From the NCBI GenBank assembly GCA_963693285.1, contig OY848921.1, forward strand, positions 7,825,229-7,889,228: a stretch of DNA of 64,000 nucleotides, given 5' to 3'. Position 1 is the first letter of the stretch. Each line of letters begins with the position of its first letter. Both the position numbers and the translations under genes were made by a program. Positions 33,301 to 43,930 of the stretch are shown here, in pieces. The DNA is from Xestospongia muta (taxonomy: Eukaryota; Porifera; Demospongiae; Haplosclerida; Petrosiidae). The notes under the pieces are model-generated. The model was not told the origin of the DNA, made no database searches, and saw nothing but the letters and a program-made list of their open reading frames with translations.

Positions 33301-36300
33301 TCATTTTCCTCTTTATTGTTAGTTGTCACTTTTATTTCTCTTCCAAGATTAAGATCAGCTGCAATTTCTCGTGCTCTTTGGGAGTCACCTTTTGCTATTC
33401 TAACAGCCTCTATGGCTATTTTTGTATCATACTCCTCCTCAATAAGTTCTAATACTAAAGGATTGTCTTCAGTTATTTCTTCTTCTTCTTCTTCGTTGGT
33501 GTTAGTGGTTTCTGGTAAAACAATGTCCTCCTCATCTTTAAATTTACTTTCATTTTCCATACACCAGTCTTGTAAAGTGTCTTCATCAGCATCTTCTCCT
33601 AGTTCAGAAAATGCTGCTAAAACAATTGACACCTTATATTCATCAATTTTAGTTAGTGTGTTGTAGATCTTTCTTTGTTGTTCATTAAAGCTGGCAGGAT
33701 CTAATTGAGAAGTTACACTTAAGGTGCCAATAGATTTTTTTTCTTTTGGTTTTACACTTGTCATGTCATTAGTAGCAAATTGCTTCATCACATTTGACAG
33801 AGCTATGATTATCTTTGACTGGTCAGGTTGAGGTGTGACAGACAAGAGAAGCTGCTTTAATTTGGTAGAAGCTGTTGAGTCAAGATTTCTCTTCAATTTC
33901 CCAAACTCTTGACGTAAATCCAGCAGCTGTTGAGAGGTATAGTAGTTCAAATGGGAATACTTTTTACGATGACTTTGAACACTTCTCTGCCAGTTAGTTA
34001 GAGCTTCTTCCATTTCAAGAATCATTTTATCAAACTCTGCTTTCTTATATTGACTACATCCACATTCTAAACGAAAGTGTGTATAGTCAACATAACCAGC
34101 CTCTTGTAATTTGATTAACAGCTCAGCCACTCGCTCAATTTTAGAGAGGGTCTGTTAAATATAAAACAAGGATTAGTTGTTCTACTTAAGTTGTTTGGAA
34201 GTCATCACACATCAATATATATGCATGTATAATATATAAGTAGTTTAGCATATAAGTATATATGTAACTATTAGTTCAATATTAAGACTGATTGATTGTA
34301 CAAATTCAGGAGAGAATTTGAACAGATACTTCAAGTGATATTTAATGTTAAAACATTATATTAGCTAAACTTACTACAATACATGGTCAGTAAAGAACTG
34401 ACAAGATAATGAACCAACTAACCTCAATAAATTTGTTGACATTGTCAGCATTTTCAGCTGCTACTAACACCAGTTTACTTTGTAGTTCTCTAAGATCATC
34501 AAGTTTGAATACTTTCTGAGTGCCTTGATCAGATGTTACTCTCATTCGTAGACACACAGCATCATCAGGATGATGAAGTATCCTTCCTGGAATAGCTTTA
34601 ATGTAATAGATACCCCTAGTGTTCATCATGTTCATTTGTTCAACATTGTTTCTCTGAAAATCAGAGAGCGTTTCTTGAACTCTTTTTAATTCCCCAAGTC
34701 TTGCATTACAAGATTCCTGTGAACCAAACTATTATTGTGACATTTCCATGGGAATAAAACTTACAGTGATTTCACGTAAGTTAGGATTCTCATCAACAAA
34801 CTTCCATAAACTTTTACATCTGGTAATTAATTTTTCACAATTCTCATCAAGACTGACATCATATATAAGAGGAGCAAAGGCGCTTCCAAATTTGAGGAGA
34901 TCTTGAAGCAGTTGCTTTACCAAGTCACCCTCCATTGTTTGATTAGCAATTTGTATGACATTTTGCAACTGACCAACATCTATTGGTATTTATATATAAA
35001 TAAAATAATAGTAATTATTAGTACATAATTTACTTTTGGCAATTTCTCTAACCCATTCCACTAATGTCATACAAGAACAAAATGCTTCCAAACAAGCACG
35101 ACGACGTGGATTGTTTGCAATATCTTTAAGAATACCAGCTGTTTCTGCTGCAGTATTTTCAACAGTAGACAGGGTAATATCTGTACTTGATTCCTGTTGA
35201 TGACATTTATAAATAATAAAATATTATTTGCTGTAATTTACCTCTGGCATTAGCAAAGCTTCAACAGCACTAAAATCTCCAGTCAGTTTAAGTGTCTCCT
35301 TTAATTGTATTAGTGTTTTTGCAGTATAAGAATATCGACAAAGTTCTTGGTAGTCTGATATCTTCTGAGCAGCATCTCTGATCCATCTTTTTTCAGTCAC
35401 CTCAAAAGCATCACACCATTTACTTAGCTCTTCTTCGATCTCTTTTAAATGAGACATTCCTTCAAAAAAATAAGCTACTTTCTTTAAAGAAAGCTTTAAG
35501 CCATCACAAAGATTTTGAAGATCAGCTTTAAGCTCAGCACACATTGGTTTCCATAATTCATTGACAACAATTTCAAGAGTTACAACTGATTCAGGTGGCT
35601 TCTTGACATGATATTCTTTCTTTTCTTTGGCAAACACTTTGAGAAAGATACTTGAAGATAACCCCTCATGATGAGTTAATATAAACACTTGCTCTATCAC
35701 ATCATCAGAAACTGGAATAGGACAGTGTTTGAAAACTAATAGAGTATGCTCCCAGAGATCAGACACTGGAGTCAAAGTGTAGTTTGACTCAAGAACTTTC
35801 TTCATCTTATTAGTCTCAACTACAAAATATTGGTAAAGATTTAATAAAAACCTTGTTATTGTTATGTTAAAATTGCTAACCTTCAGCAAACTCTTGAAAT
35901 GTATGTGCAAAGTGCATCAGTTTTTTGTTTTGCTCTTTGAATTTATTATATGCATTAACTTCTAATTCAAGTTCTTGAAGTGCCTCTCTGTGCTCTTTGA
36001 AAACACCAATTGAAATGAAAGATTTCACTATCTCCTTGGTCTTCACAAAGTCACCAGCCTTATAAAGTTCATCTAAATCTTTAGGAGTGACTTGTCTGGT
36101 ATTCAAATCATTAAAAAACTTTGTCAAGTGTGCTTTAGCTTGTTCACAAATCCTCTGAGCAGCCTTTTCTTCCTCTGTCTTTGGAACTATGCGTGCATTA
36201 AGCATTTGCTCTATAAAAATTAAAGGAGCCAAATTTATTAAAGACGAATCAGATCTTATACCATAAATGTCCAAAAGTTCAGGCCATGAGTTCCAAAAAA

Positions 36301-39300
36301 GAGAAACAAATGTAACATCTGCACCTACTGGATACTTTGAGGACAAAATTGCTCCAAGAATTGGTAGATTTTGAGAAGGCCAACCACCTTTCAATGAGCT
36401 TAACAAATTACGTGTTTGATCATCCTATACTGACTCAATAAAATATTTTATCTGAAATAAAACTCACTTCAACAGGTGCAGCAGTTCTTGCTGATTGCAA
36501 AATATTCTTAAGTAAAGCATCCATAACTTTTGGTTCAATTGAATTTTCAAAGGAACTATGTAATATATTAACCTTTGCTTGAAGTTGCATCTGGAAATAT
36601 TGACCTAATATATAAATTATGAATACATTCACTATACCTTATCAAGACGCATTGACAGCTTTAAATCAATACTTTTTTCCCAACTCTCTTTGATATTTTT
36701 GCACACCTTGATCTGATACATGTCACACCAATCCTATTATTAATAATGTTAACATGATATAACAATTAATGATAATTCATATAACATTACTTTTAATTCA
36801 TTCATAATTTCAGATTCAATAGGTTCTGTGCCATGTACATTCTGCATCCAAATGATTATTTGGTTACTCAGTTCTATTATACATGTTTCTGATGATTGCA
36901 CTAAGTTTTTGCTATTGGTAATTATTTGGTTACTCAGCTCTATTATATATTCTTCTGATGATTGCACTGTGTTTTTGCTAATGGCCATTAAAAGTAACTC
37001 AATTGATGCTTTGAAAAGAAATACAGTGTCTGGCAATTTACTAGCAGCCACTTTACGCACAATCTTATTTGCACCTTTATAACATAATACAGCTTCTTCC
37101 TTTTCAGCATACCTGTTACAAAAGTGAGATTATAATTTCTGAAGCATTTAAACAAACTCTTCTATCTGGTGTATGTTATCACTAATATAAACTAGGTAAA
37201 TTTGTTAATTTATCCAAGACCATTAAATGTAGAACTTACACATTTGTGATTAGATTAACGAGTCCACGAATTGCTTCTGTCAGCTAAAATTACAAATATT
37301 TACTTGCACTATACACAATGACATATGACTACCTGATCATTTAATCCTAGTCTAGGCAAATATTCCTCACCAAGTAGCCAACAAGCAAACAGCGAAGATT
37401 CTGGACAGTCTCGAACACGGATGATTAATTCTCCAAATGGACAGGTAGCAATAAAAGCTCTGGGCATAAGCCAGTCATATTGAAAATAAGGCCGCACCAA
37501 GTTAAAGGCATTAAAGGCAAACCTATTTGAAGATGCCTTTAAGTGACGTGCTTAATTAAACAAAATCCTTACCTGTTACATTGAGCTGTAGGCAATTCAG
37601 AAAGAAGTTTCTGAACATCCAATCCACAAAATAAAGTAGGAAAAATATCTTTTTTAACATTTGGCAGAGCAAAAGGTTTCTTTGGAACAAATGAATCGTG
37701 TTTGATTACATGTAATAGTGGCAGGAGACCCATCCATTCATGTTGTGACTTCTCCATAGCAACAGTACATAAGGTAAAGATCACAGGCAAAAGACATTGA
37801 CTTCTGAAGTAAACAAACTATCAAATAGCTATCAATAGTTATATTTGGTTACTAACTTGTACTTCTGGTCAAGACTCTTGATCATTGCTACACATTTCTC
37901 AAAATCAGTAATAGGAATAAAGAAGGTGGTTATCATTTCCAGAGTGGAAGCTATGTCATCTGCAAGACATTTTGTGTTATTAGTGAATAAAGAACCAGGG
38001 GTTAGCGCTTCAATCACAATAAAGCTAGCATGAAATCGCTCCAAACCACATAAAGATTTCAGCTTTGTAGCTACTTTCTCAAGAAGTGACTAAAACATAT
38101 ACAATAAAAGATAGTGAACTCATTAATATATACAGTTTGTCTACTAACCTTGTCAATTGCTTCAGAATAAGATTTATCCATCGTATTTACAGTACCTTTT
38201 ACAAGATATTTTGAATAACTTAAACTACATATTATAGAATTCAAATATTGGCCTTTTTCCCTTGCTTCTTCTAACACATTAGCAGTGTGTACTGAAATAC
38301 ATTGTCGTTGGTCACATGCTGAATCTAGATATGTGGAAATTGCACTAGAAGTTGCGTCTAAACCAGGTTTTTTCCAAACTTTAATCCAACTGAGACTGTC
38401 AGTTGGAATAATCACTGGATCATATTTAAAATATTCTGCAAAAATTTGTGATCTCTAATTACAACATATAATATCAATACCTGAATCTGATGAATTCATT
38501 TCTACTACTCGAAAGTTAGCTGAGTTATGAACTGAAAGATCTTCATACTTAACAGATAGTTTTCTGCTCCTTTCTTTCTTCTTAACGAAGGCATAGGCAT
38601 AACAAAACATTGTCCCCTGTTTTGCATGCATAAATTCATCAGGAATTGGCAGTTTGCAATATAGTATCTGGACATTTTCTTTTTCATAGATACTTCATGA
38701 AAATGTATAAAAAATAATTATGAGCATTGAATGTAAGTTCACATCTAACCATCTAAATTTCCCAAATAAAGCTTGTGTATTATTGATCTCAGGTGAAATA
38801 ATTGAAACTTCAAATTGATCATTCCACAGAGATTTGTCCACAATGGCATAAACATTGATCTTTCTTTTACAGTCTTTCACAAACATATCAGGAGGAGACC
38901 TGTAGATATTTACATGGTGATACAGGCTTATGTCTCTCTAAGTAAAATAAAGAAACAAATGTGATATTACCAACCAATTTTTAAAAGACCCTTTCACAAA
39001 TAATTGTTTCAAAAGAGCATTTTCATCATTATCATCATAGTCCTTTTTCCATAAAGAAAATATCTTCATTAAATTTCATTAACTTAAACTTACTTTATCC
39101 AAATCTTCATGTTCCTGTTCTTCTTGTTCTTGTTCTTCATCATCAGATGGAAAGTCAATCAACTTAGCTGCAATAAATTCAATGTAAAATCATTCAACCA
39201 TAATATTAATACGTACAAATTATATCATCAGCTGTTTCCATTTCACAAACTTCAGAAGATCTCAAAGCATTCAAAAACGTATCCCAGATATACGGCTTAT

Positions 39301-42300
39301 TTTTTGTATCTTTCCAGGCATCCAATACACTACTGTAAGCATCTTTTGATGACAGTTCTGACAGGTTCTGAAGTGTGTCTTCTGGCACTCCCAGCTGCTT
39401 CCCAATTGGTCTCCATTTTATTGCAAGCTTTTCAGTTAAGTTTGTAAGAGTTCTGTCATCAGGAGTATCTTTGTAAATGGCTTTTTCTATAAAAATAAAA
39501 GCAACTATGTTGCTGACAATTCATTATTAATAACTTATACATGAAATAAATTGCAGATCACATGTATGTACTATTTATTATAAAGTACATGTGATAAAGC
39601 CAGATTCCACACTTGGCCTATTATAAAAGAACTTGATGGTTTGAAAATACACTGGTACCTCAGAATTGGACTAATACATAATAAAACGTTTGTCAATAGT
39701 AAGGTAGGTTTAAGCAAACAAAATTGAGGTACATGCATATATGGCTTTCCTGTTCTTGTTTTCTCATAATCTTGCCCTTACTTGTAGTAAGGCAAAAGCT
39801 AATTTTCAACATGCATGAAACTCTATGGATAAGGCCAGGTTTAAATTGGACTGCACAGAATTAAACATATATGCAAGTAATCACAGCTATTGTATCTAAC
39901 ATAAAAGCTAAATTTGAGCTTTGCATGGAAAAGCATTTTCAATCTAATGAAACAATATGTTGTTGTAACAACAAAATGATCAAGGTGTATAATCTATGCA
40001 AATATTCTCATCTATGCACTATCCAATATAAGTACTATATGATAGTAATAATTAAAATAAAAGAATTCTATTAATTTTACTTCATTCTATTACCATTAGG
40101 ATTCAAATTTTCTGACTGTTTTACACTGTGTTATTTTAGTTTGGTAAATTTGGTTTATTTTTTTGTTTCAGTTAGTTCAACTGCTTTAAAATTGTTTTAG
40201 TTTTAGTTAGTTTGCTGGTTTTAGAGCCATTTTAGCTATATTTTAGAAAGGACTTGCAGTAATTGAACATTAAGACTTTCCCTAGATGTTCTTGGTTGCC
40301 ATTTCTTATGGTTAATTCCATCAAGGAGGCAGTTGAGTACCTTATATCTTGACCTTAAAAACACCTTATTGGCCACTAATGAATATAAACGGTAGCAGAT
40401 ATATATCAACATTATACTAGTAAACTGATGATATTATAGTTTTAGTTCTAGTTAGTATACAAGGTCCATAATGATATTATTTTTTGTTTTTGATTTAGTT
40501 TATTTTTCACAAAAGTGTTAGTTCTAGTATTAATTTAAAGTCAAAAGGGCTTACTAAAAGTACTTTTAGTTTAAACTAAAACAACATTATTGTATTGGTG
40601 AATGTTCTTAAACTCTCCTTGACTCTATTGAAAAGTAATGAAGGATGTAATCCATACAGGAAGGTGGCATGCTACTATATCAAAAGGAATGGCTGAAAAG
40701 TCATTAATATTAGATATTAGGTGATGGTTTTGCAACCTGGTCATACTAATCCACCAGTGGGAAAACTACATTCACGGACATATTTGGAAGAGGACCTTCA
40801 AAAACCTCACAAGAGGACAAATTAAAATTCCTTTGATATAGTAGCATGCTGAAACAAACAAATGCATACAATTGTCTATATAAGAAACTAGTACTAACCA
40901 GTATGAGAACCATTATTCTTCTGTTCCATAGACTGTATATGTCCTGAAGATTCATTGACTTTGGTTTGTAGAGGGTGATCTGATATCTCAATACCTTGCA
41001 ATTTTCTAGTTTGTGGTTTGGGTACTTTAGTACTACCTGTGGAAATATGATTAGGTATAGAGTTACTACTTAATAATAGAATTATTTGTATAAGTACACG
41101 TGTGGTGAGGCCAGATTGTAAACTTGGTTAATTTTAATGATTTGAAAATAGATTGGTCACCTCTAATATAATCAAACGTTTGTTTGTTGAAGTAAGTTTA
41201 CGCTTAAGCAAACAAAATTGAGGTACCAATGTTTGGTTCTCAAATTCTTGCTTCTCCTGTCCATTAAATAATTTTGTTCTTAAGGCAAAAATATTTTTCA
41301 TCATGCAAGAAAAAGGTTATAAGTACAAGGACCAGGCCAGGTTAAAATTGAACTGGGCAGAATTAAACATATATACAAATAATCAGCATATGTGCACCCT
41401 ACAAGTACACTGTAAAATTAATATGTCATTTTAACAACTAATTTGTACCTAACATGGTTGAATTATTATAGAATATAGAATTCTTGCGAATTATTCACTA
41501 TATAATTTATTGGTATGTCATATGTTTACATATCAACAAATTATACAGTAAGTAATTCACAGGAATTATAGATTCCATAGTAATCTACCCATGTAAAACA
41601 CAAATTAGTTGTTAAAATAACATATTAATTTTTACAGTGTATTATATCTACTACAAAAGCTAAATTTGAGCTTTGCATGCAAAACTAATTCTAATCTTAA
41701 AGAACAATAACTTGCTGCAACAAGAGTACATAATTATATAAGTTATGCAAGCATATGAAGTATACACCGACCATCCCTTCATTTTTTCTGAAAGATTTAG
41801 ACATGTCACTGCTGACTTAGTTGTCTGAAAACTTTACATTGTTACATTAATTTCATTCATCATACAATGTTTATGTTCGAGGATACGCAAGGTTATGAAG
41901 AATGTTTCCTGTTCATCTGATAGATAAAAATTAGACTACTAAAGCATCATTGCTATGCTCAGAATCTTTACCCTGCTTTTCTTCAATTTTAGCTGTTTCT
42001 TCTCTTTTAGTCTTCTGTTCATCTAACAACATGAGAAATGACATTACAGAAGGTCATTAAAAACCACAATATGTACATGCATATTCAGCATCTTTATCCC
42101 CAAAGACCTCTTTATCCATTTGCGCTTCTTTAGTCTTTTGTTCATGATCATCTAATAGAGTAGAGACAGGAAAAAAGTATAATAACAGGTAATGTACATT
42201 AAAACATTTGTCCTTCTGCTCATCTAAATAAGGTGAAGATGATAACTTATAACAAATGAATATGAAGAAAAGCATATTAACAAGATACATATTGTCAGCA

Positions 42301-43283
42301 TAATTACATCTTTACCCTGAAATTCTTGTTTAGTCACTTCCTCTTTAGTCTTCTGTTTTTCTAATAGAGTGGAGACAAAAAAATAGAAAATAGACACTAT
42401 CAGTATCTTTATTTCCTTTTTGTCTTTCACCTTTGTGTTAATCTTAGGAGTAAACTCTAATAGAGCAAGTGAATCTAATTATTTGATGCAGATTGAAAAA
42501 AACATGATGATCCTTTGATTACTAATGTCAGATTGACTGTTTATGTAAAAGTCAATCCCATAACACATTATTAACAAAACAGTTTGATGTTTGCTTTTAA
42601 TTCAGTTTGCATCAAATAATTTGCCACAAATATGTAACCTATATTGGTTAAGTCATATAGAGACACATGCACATATGTATGCAGCAAACACACATGTAAG
42701 TGTATATGTCTTGTCACTGTACTTGCTTTTCTCAATTACCTTCATTTTCAGTAGGTATTTTCTCCACAGACTGTGTTAATTTATCTTTTGCCTGCAAGAA
42801 ATGGCTAGATTTTTGCAAACTAAGATTCCTTGAAGTGTCATCATTTGATTCAGTGAAACTTGTGGTCTTATTTTGTGGAGTTACTCTTGTCCTTTCTTCT
42901 AAAGGTGGTCCTGGTCCAGTAGGATCAGATGTGGATTCAGAATGTGTTGGAGATGACACAGTGTCCTTTGCATTATCTTGAGGTTCAGAAACAGTTCTCT
43001 CTTGATTTAGGCTAACTGATGCTTGATCTACTGTTATGTCAATTAAACCACAGCCATCAGGACACATAATCACTCCATCTTCTTTAAACAGCTCTTCACC
43101 ACAGTTATAGCAGTAGACCATAACATCTTTATATTGCGTCTCTAACTCCTCTGGAGTTATTTCAACTGGAAGTGAAAACTTGGGATTCTTTTTACAAGTT
43201 GTACAAAAGATTGTTCTCTTTGTTTTTTTGGCTTCTTTGCCACAATAGAAGCAACGTTTGACCTCTTTCGTGTCAGTTGCCAT
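19438..43283 (-). CDS. RNF213/mysterin-like giant AAA+ E3 ubiquitin ligase, copy B (complete)
   Basis: This is the only complete member in the window, from the ATG at 43281-43283 to a TAG at 19438-19440 (tail KYKEDQQKN). N- to C-terminus: zinc ribbons (42740-43283), linker exons (40899-42360), Death-like domain (39217-39486), N-arm (about 34400-39170), UBA-like segment (33294-34130), AAA2 (about 31760-33250), AAA3 (about 30270-30720), AAA4 (27124-28611), E3 module with RING (24051-24245), RZ finger (22081-22270) and C-terminal domain (19438-21300). In vertebrates the family forms a giant motor-like E3 ligase that ubiquitylates proteins and, in human RNF213, bacterial lipopolysaccharide. The order and motifs match RNF213 from the arm onward; the front end is different. 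Gene 2 copies flank it on both sides. The exons checked keep frame, so it is probably functional. Confidence 0.93.
22081..22270 (-). CDS. Copy B RZ-type zinc finger
   Basis: Two exons joined across a short intron read ECPNGHDYFVQN, then CGHPVVGEVKKCFCGAPIGG and a following IDIH. The C-PNGH-...-CG-x-P-...-C-x-CG-x-PIGG pattern is the RZ finger shared by RNF213 and ZNFX1. In human RNF213 this finger, rather than the RING, is needed for ubiquitylating lipopolysaccharide. All expected Cys and His residues are present. Confidence 0.85.
24051..24245 (-). CDS. Copy B C3HC4 RING exon
   Basis: A 195-base exon encodes CELCKSNLNMKDIVYVPCD, then HIFCETCFHDSLE and RCPSCDTPIP, that is C-x2-C-x13-C-x3-H-x2-C-x2-C-...-C-x2-C, a full RING set. 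It is preceded by the E3-shell helices and followed by PEKKR and the next helical exon, as in RNF213. Copy C has the same exon at 52550-52744. Confidence 0.88.
24246..27123 (-). CDS. Copy B E3 module helical exons between AAA4 and RING
   Basis: Landmarks are QCDYGERNTDLIACARHRLI (about 26380-26440), VTHVLFIVQLPRVAGGTAFT (about 26285-26345), GGPWTSIHIDELTCP (about 26225-26270), EPLHKFFNMLVEKDQEIPSD (about 26130-26190) and PFSWELIDQVEAVIGK (about 25520-25570). They match the order of the corresponding vertebrate RNF213 segment (IASAKY, VYFITKLSRVGRGTAY, GGLWQSVHIDDL, VPFSWKI). Exons are separated by short introns. The 24246-24470 stretch is intron. Confidence 0.82.
27124..28611 (-). CDS. Copy B AAA4 motor domain in a single 1488-base exon
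   Basis: This uninterrupted exon of 496 codons has Walker A VGKPGSSKSLAKSI (about 28450-28490), Walker B SVVVLEEIGLAEDAP (about 28235-28285), GISNWALDPAKMNRGI (about 28090-28140), FFGLRDFYTMIKMLGW (about 27850-27900), the VLLNYEQIYESLYDVLNQCY segment (about 27395-27455) and FPTALINRLEKHF (about 27230-27270). It corresponds to the second of the two hydrolysing AAA sites of RNF213. The acidic pair of Walker B reads Glu-Glu where vertebrate RNF213 has Asp-Glu. The exon is flanked by a ttgtag acceptor and a gtagag donor. Confidence 0.92.
28970..29815 (-). CDS. Copy B AAA3-AAA4 connecting exons
   Basis: Landmarks are GLGFYLREEERIPKLG (about 29715-29775), VPLRKLVYRVLPLPPSMYQF (about 29605-29665), DFGSVVGKTEEEYIEKIVRN (about 29535-29595) and VSLRDIVRAMILFKWFLEKL (about 29255-29315). 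The same order and spacing occur in RNF213 (LRQLVYRVHALPPS, VSLRDVERCVKVFRWF). The 29820-30260 and 28612-28970 stretches are AT-rich introns without other features. Confidence 0.8.
30270..30720 (-). CDS. Copy B AAA3 motor domain core
   Basis: Two exons separated by an intron at about 30500-30550. The first carries GIPVIMMGETGCGKTRLLRY (about 30605-30665), the Walker A. The second carries YTVLFFDEVNTTEALGLIKE (about 30345-30405), the Walker B with canonical Asp-Glu, then FAAACNPYR (about 30265-30295), a sensor-like segment. These match the AAA3 signatures of RNF213 closely. Flanking exons (30715-31225) carry HPYLFFNQDRRSMTFMG and the long helix before the motor. Confidence 0.88.
31290..33250 (-). 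CDS. Copy B AAA2 and flanking exons
   Basis: This covers SHVPLSVKRNVPEGEYLSLM (about 33170-33235), DPTQPLPTYEEVVICTEETA (about 32885-32950), the P-loop ILSTRSGMGKSLRVKRMAKI (about 32320-32380), LLFKLLVLGGLSDNYGNIWK (about 32015-32085), YLRRRIAKQDLDRF (about 31640-31685) and DPSWAEVRNFIQFLDAQLCD (about 31430-31495). It is collinear with copy A bases 1-2070 and copy C 59810-61790. Compared with A, every intron is shorter. Confidence 0.82.
33294..34130 (-). CDS. Copy B exon with HLNYYTSQQL landmark and UBA-like segment
   Basis: A large exon of about 278 codons. The first part has HLNYYTSQQLLDLRQEFGKL, shared with RNF213. The middle has VSIVLAAFSELGEDADEDTL. Then come an acidic run (NEEEEEEITEDNPLVLELIE) and a helical end, EYDTKIAIEAVRIAKGDSQR, that looks UBA/CUE-like. 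I do not recall the last two parts in vertebrate RNF213. A ubiquitin-binding role is speculative. Confidence 0.65.
   Translation of the reverse strand: MAELLIKLQEAGYVDYTHFRLECGCSQYKKAEFDKMILEMEEALTNWQRSVQSHRKKYSHLNYYTSQQLLDLRQEFGKLKRNLDSTASTKLKQLLLSVTPQPDQSKIIIALSNVMKQFATNDMTSVKPKEKKSIGTLSVTSQLDPASFNEQQRKIYNTLTKIDEYKVSIVLAAFSELGEDADEDTLQDWCMENESKFKDEEDIVLPETTNTNEEEEEEITEDNPLVLELIEEEYDTKIAIEAVRIAKGDSQRAREIAADLNLGREIKVTTNNKEENEW
34380..39170 (-). CDS. Copy B RNF213 N-terminal arm exons
   Basis: Helical exons include QHEWMGLLPLLHVIKHDSF (about 37690-37750), YFQYDWLMPRAFIATCPF (about 37440-37490), LIQLKETLKLTGDFSAVEAL (about 35255-35315), MEGDLVKQLLQDLLKFGSAF (about 34875-34935) and NTRGIYYIKAIPGRI (about 34585-34630). 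A local in-frame tandem duplication is visible at about 36830-36960: two copies of an IIELSNQII...SE-type segment, absent from copy A. The exon just after the Death-like domain (about 39115-39160) is Gln/Glu-rich. Confidence 0.7.
39217..39486 (-). CDS. Copy B Death-domain-like exon (90 codons, phase 1-1)
   Basis: This is the counterpart of the copy A exon at 8381-8662. Key segments are IKWRPIGKQLGVPEDTLQNL, DAYSSVLDAWKDTKNKPYIW and DTFLNALRSSEVCEMETADD. The W-x2-IG-x2-LG opening, the central Trp and the FLxAL helix are all conserved between A and B although the intervening residues differ, which argues for selection on a fold. The exon is bounded by a ttatag acceptor and a gtacgt donor and is symmetric in phase 1. 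The Death-domain assignment is my reading of the pattern and needs a profile search. Confidence 0.62.
39487..40898 (-). other. Copy B intron of about 1.4 kb with one half of a direct duplication
   Basis: No exon was found. About 39560-40020 is the first half of an imperfect direct repeat whose second half is about 41090-41760. The stretch 40130-40600 is rich in degenerate TTTTAGTTAGT motifs and contains two overlapping perfect 18-base palindromes at 40553-40581. Confidence 0.55.
40899..41036 (-). CDS. Copy B linker exon (46 codons, phase 1-1)
   Basis: The 138-base exon lies between a tccacag acceptor and a gttagt donor. It reads GSTKVPKPQTRKLQGIEISD and ends ...SMEQKNNGSHT. It is polar and probably disordered. 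It joins in frame to the Death-like exon and is absent, as far as I can see, from copy A. Confidence 0.6.
41090..41760. repeat. Second half of an intronic direct duplication (partner at 39560-40020)
   Basis: Both halves share GTTTAAGCAAACAAAATTGA-type sequence (39707 onward and 41200 onward), CAGAATTAAACATATAT and AAGCTAAATTTGAGCTTTGC. The repeat is imperfect, so it is fairly old. The second half is longer because a hairpin element is inserted in it at 41406-41641. Confidence 0.7.
41406..41641. mobile_element. Fold-back MITE, Tc1/mariner-like, with about 40-base terminal inverted repeats
   Basis: The left end begins TACACTGTAAAATTAATATG. The right end is its near-exact reverse complement, finishing CATATTAATTTTTACAGTGTA, with about one indel and one mismatch over 40 bases. 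The interior is also an imperfect hairpin. The ends are TA, consistent with a TA target-site duplication. It encodes no protein. The paralogous sequence at about 39885-39920 continues across the site without it, so an empty site is visible in the same window. Confidence 0.8.
41972..42360 (-). CDS. Copy B linker microexons (two intact, one damaged)
   Basis: The exon at 42316-42360 (45 bases) reads EKQKTKEEVTKQEFQ. The exon at 41972-42022 (51 bases) reads DEQKTKREETAKIEEKQ. Both are phase 1-1 with AG and gtaaag borders. A third unit ending at 42151 (DHEQKTKEAQMDKEVFG) has lost its GT donor (GGGGATAAAG in place of GGGGTAAAG) and is probably skipped. These are the copy B counterparts of the 24-unit array of copy A. 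Confidence 0.6.
42740..43283 (-). CDS. Copy B first coding exon: twin zinc ribbon
   Basis: 181 codons plus one base, starting MATDTKEVKRCFYCGKEA. The cysteine pairs are the same as in copy A (CFYC, FCTTC, YCYNC, MCPDGC). The first about 260 coding bases differ from copy A at only about six positions by eye, much less than the rest of the gene. The Ser/Pro-rich tail (TSDPTGPGPPLEERTRVTPQ) is less conserved. The donor is gtaattg, phase 1. Confidence 0.8.
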
Positions 43284-43345
43284 TGTGCAAAAATGAGCTT
43301 GGCAAATGGAACCTATTGCATTTATAATAATTTCCACATGTACCA

Positions 43346-43930
43346 CCCACACACTGGAACTTATCAAGTTGATATATGCCTGCCCAAAAATAGTTTCAAT
43401 GTGTATATAGATAACCACAAGGAGTGATTCCAGGAATCACATTACTAAGACTTGGTAATAATCAAGTGGCAAAGACAGATACAAACAAGGATCCAGTCAT
43501 AAGAATAATACACTCAAGTACATTCATTGCTAGCATGTTGTAATATATATATATATACATCCAGATTTTTAGAAAATATACACACATAGCACAACTTTAA
43601 AGTAATATAAATAGCAAATAATACAACCCAGCTAGAAAAACCCACACACTGGAACTTATCAAGTTGATATATGCCTGCCCAAAAATAGTTTCAATGTGTA
43701 TATAGATAACCACAAGGAGTGATTTCAGGAATCACACTACTAAGACTTGGTAATAACCAAGTGGCAAAGACAGATACAAACAAGGATCCAGTCATAAGAA
43801 TAACACACTCAAGTACATTCATTGCTAGCGTGTTGTAATATATATATATACATCCAGATTTTTAGAAAATATACACACATAGCACAACTTTAAAGTAATA
43901 TAAACAGCAAATAATACAACCCAGCTAGGA
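43346..43930. repeat. Tandem duplication, 2 x about 295 bases, just upstream of copy B
   Basis: The segment beginning CCCACACACTGGAACTTATC at 43346 is repeated from 43641, near-identical and direct, with (ta)n tracts of different length inside each half. It starts about 60 bases upstream of the copy B ATG, so it probably covers the promoter and 5' leader. The copy A flank has one diverged version (13738-13960). Confidence 0.85.
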
